The position numbers were made by a program, and so were the translations under genes. From Rothia mucilaginosa (GTDB lineage Bacteria > Actinomycetota > Actinomycetes > Actinomycetales > Micrococcaceae): a stretch of 64,000 nucleotides of DNA. Location of the stretch: the NCBI RefSeq assembly GCF_901875305.1, contig NZ_CABFLY010000001.1:434001-498000 (forward strand), read 5' to 3'. This document shows, one piece after another, positions 62,957-64,000 of this stretch (within the stretch, counting starts at the first letter, position 1; each line of letters begins with the position of its first letter). The notes below the pieces were generated by a model, which saw only the letters and a list, made by a program, of their open reading frames with translations, had not been told where the DNA came from and did not search any database.

Positions 62957-64000
62957 ATGGCACAGCCTACAGAGACTTCCGGCGCTGCATCGGAAGCCAT
63001 CCCCGCGGAGGGTGAGCTCAAACGAGGCCTCTCCGCCCGACACATGCAGATGATCGCAATCGGTGGCGCAATCGGCACCGGCCTCTTCGTTGCCTCCGGT
63101 AAGACTATCTCCACCGCCGGCCCCGGCGGCGCAATCCTCGCCTACGCTCTCATCGGCGTCATGGTGCTCTTCCTCATGCAGTCCCTCGGTGAAATGGCCG
63201 CACACCTGCCCGTGCCCGGCGCCTTCCAGACCTACGCGGCACGCTACGTGTCCCCGTCCTTTGGATTCGCCATGGGCTGGAACTACTGGTTCAACTGGGC
63301 AATTACCGTGGCCGCCGAGCTCGTCGCCGTCGGTGAAGTGATGAGGTACTGGTTGCCGGATGTGCCCTCCTGGGTTTGGGCGGCAGGATTCCTCGTGCTG
63401 CTGACCGGCATCAACGCCCTCTCGGCACGCTCCTATGGTGAGAGCGAGTTCTGGCTGGCTACCATCAAGGTCGTGACCGTGGTCGTCTTCCTGATTGCCG
63501 GTATCGCCATGATTTTTGGTGTCCTGGGTGGTAACTCCCCGGGCGTCTCCAACTGGACCGTGGGTGAGGCACCCTTCGTGGGAGGCGCCCCCGCCGTGCT
63601 GGCCATCTTCATGGTTGCTGGCTTCTCCTTCCAAGGCACCGAAATGATTGGTGTGGCAGCGGGTGAATCCAAGAACCCCCGCCGCGATGTGCCCCGCGCG
63701 CTTACCAGCGTGTTCTGGCGCATTATGCTCTTCTACATCGGTGCGATGGTCGTCATCGGCTTCCTGATTCCCTACACTGACCCGAACCTGCTCACCGCAG
63801 CGGATGGCAACGTGAACATCTCCCCGTTCACCCTCATCTTTGAGCGCGCAGGCATCGCCTTCGCGGCGGCCGTCATGAACGCCGTGATTCTTTCTGCCGT
63901 GCTTTCGGCGGGTAACTCCGGCCTGTACGTCTCGGCTCGTATGCTCTTCTCCCTGGCGCAGGAGGGTAAGGCACCGAAGATGTTCACCCGCATCAATTCC
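62957..64000 (+). CDS. lysP: LysP-like amino acid permease, 3' end outside window
   Basis: The first 348 residues of an APC-superfamily transporter. The segments MIAIGGAIGTGLFVASGKTI, GWNYWFNWAITVA, ESEFWLATIKVVTVVVF, GFSFQGTEMIGVAAGES and IPYTDPNLL follow the E. coli lysine permease LysP nearly block by block, as I remember that sequence, so lysine or another basic amino acid is the probable substrate. AGAAGA lies upstream of the ATG. The gene runs off the right edge. Confidence 0.88.
   Translation, partial: MAQPTETSGAASEAIPAEGELKRGLSARHMQMIAIGGAIGTGLFVASGKTISTAGPGGAILAYALIGVMVLFLMQSLGEMAAHLPVPGAFQTYAARYVSPSFGFAMGWNYWFNWAITVAAELVAVGEVMRYWLPDVPSWVWAAGFLVLLTGINALSARSYGESEFWLATIKVVTVVVFLIAGIAMIFGVLGGNSPGVSNWTVGEAPFVGGAPAVLAIFMVAGFSFQGTEMIGVAAGESKNPRRDVPRALTSVFWRIMLFYIGAMVVIGFLIPYTDPNLLTAADGNVNISPFTLIFERAGIAFAAAVMNAVILSAVLSAGNSGLYVSARMLFSLAQEGKAPKMFTRINS

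Overview
The window comes from a high-GC Gram-positive actinobacterium of the Micrococcaceae type. Supporting evidence is a mycothiol glycosyltransferase (mshA), a GuaB/GuaB3/GuaA purine set, THUMP-like methyltransferase, LppP/LprE-type lipoprotein, many GTG starts, and several genes that look leaderless. Genus Rothia is my best guess from the mix of gene content and a G+C I judge by eye to be near 60%; this is an inference, not a database match. No rRNA, tRNA, CRISPR array, transposase or integrase was recognised.

Layout. 1-3.8 kb: minus-strand end of a polyprenyl-phosphate sugar transferase, then mshA with a downstream phosphatase-like gene. 3.9-8.4 kb: plus-strand alr-tsaE-tsaB-rimI-tsaD (cell wall D-alanine and tRNA t6A synthesis). 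8.5-11.5 kb: minus-strand YbdK-like carboxylate-amine ligase and a methyltransferase. 11.6-18.7 kb: groS, groL, guaB, guaB3, guaA. 18.7-21.1 kb: a small-ORF cassette between two copies of one terminator, a membrane protein and an AEC-family permease. 21.2-29.5 kb: alpha-glucoside utilisation locus (two GH13 glucosidases, an EEP-family protein, PTS EIICB, RpiR regulator, membrane protein). 29.6-34 kb: a 1,320-residue degenerate SF1-helicase-like protein plus a small partner. 34-38.2 kb: FmdB, 5-formyl-THF cyclo-ligase, galU and a membrane-anchored disordered protein. 38.3-38.4 kb: a strong candidate for an unannotated structured RNA. 38.8-47.7 kb: DedA-like protein, an HTH-less LysR-type domain protein, Nudix hydrolase, OpuAC-like lipoprotein, aminotransferase, xseB/xseA, membrane protein, ispH. 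47.7-52.1 kb: repeat-rich spacer, ABC exporter and a DesK/DesR-type two-component system. 52.3-55.2 kb: ychF followed by an AT-rich ApeA-like HEPN defence gene. 55.2-64 kb: Mop protein, PhnA-like protein, small membrane proteins, LppP/LprE lipoprotein, tpx, azlD/azlC, second azlC, OsmC and the start of a LysP-like permease.

The most notable locus is at ychF. An AT-rich gene with an ApeA-type N-terminal region and a C-terminal HEPN RNxxxH motif lies between two perfect 30-bp copies of the last 30 bases of ychF (53381-53410 and 55079-55108). This looks like a compact abortive-infection cassette inserted at the 3' end of a housekeeping gene without disrupting it. A second, similar arrangement follows guaA: a promoter plus a 53-residue ORF with a near-perfect ribosome binding site sits between two identical 41-bp terminator copies. 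Other points of interest are the structured RNA at 38300-38410, a phosphatase next to mshA that could fill the missing mycothiol phosphatase step, and a helicase-like protein whose ATPase motifs are degraded.
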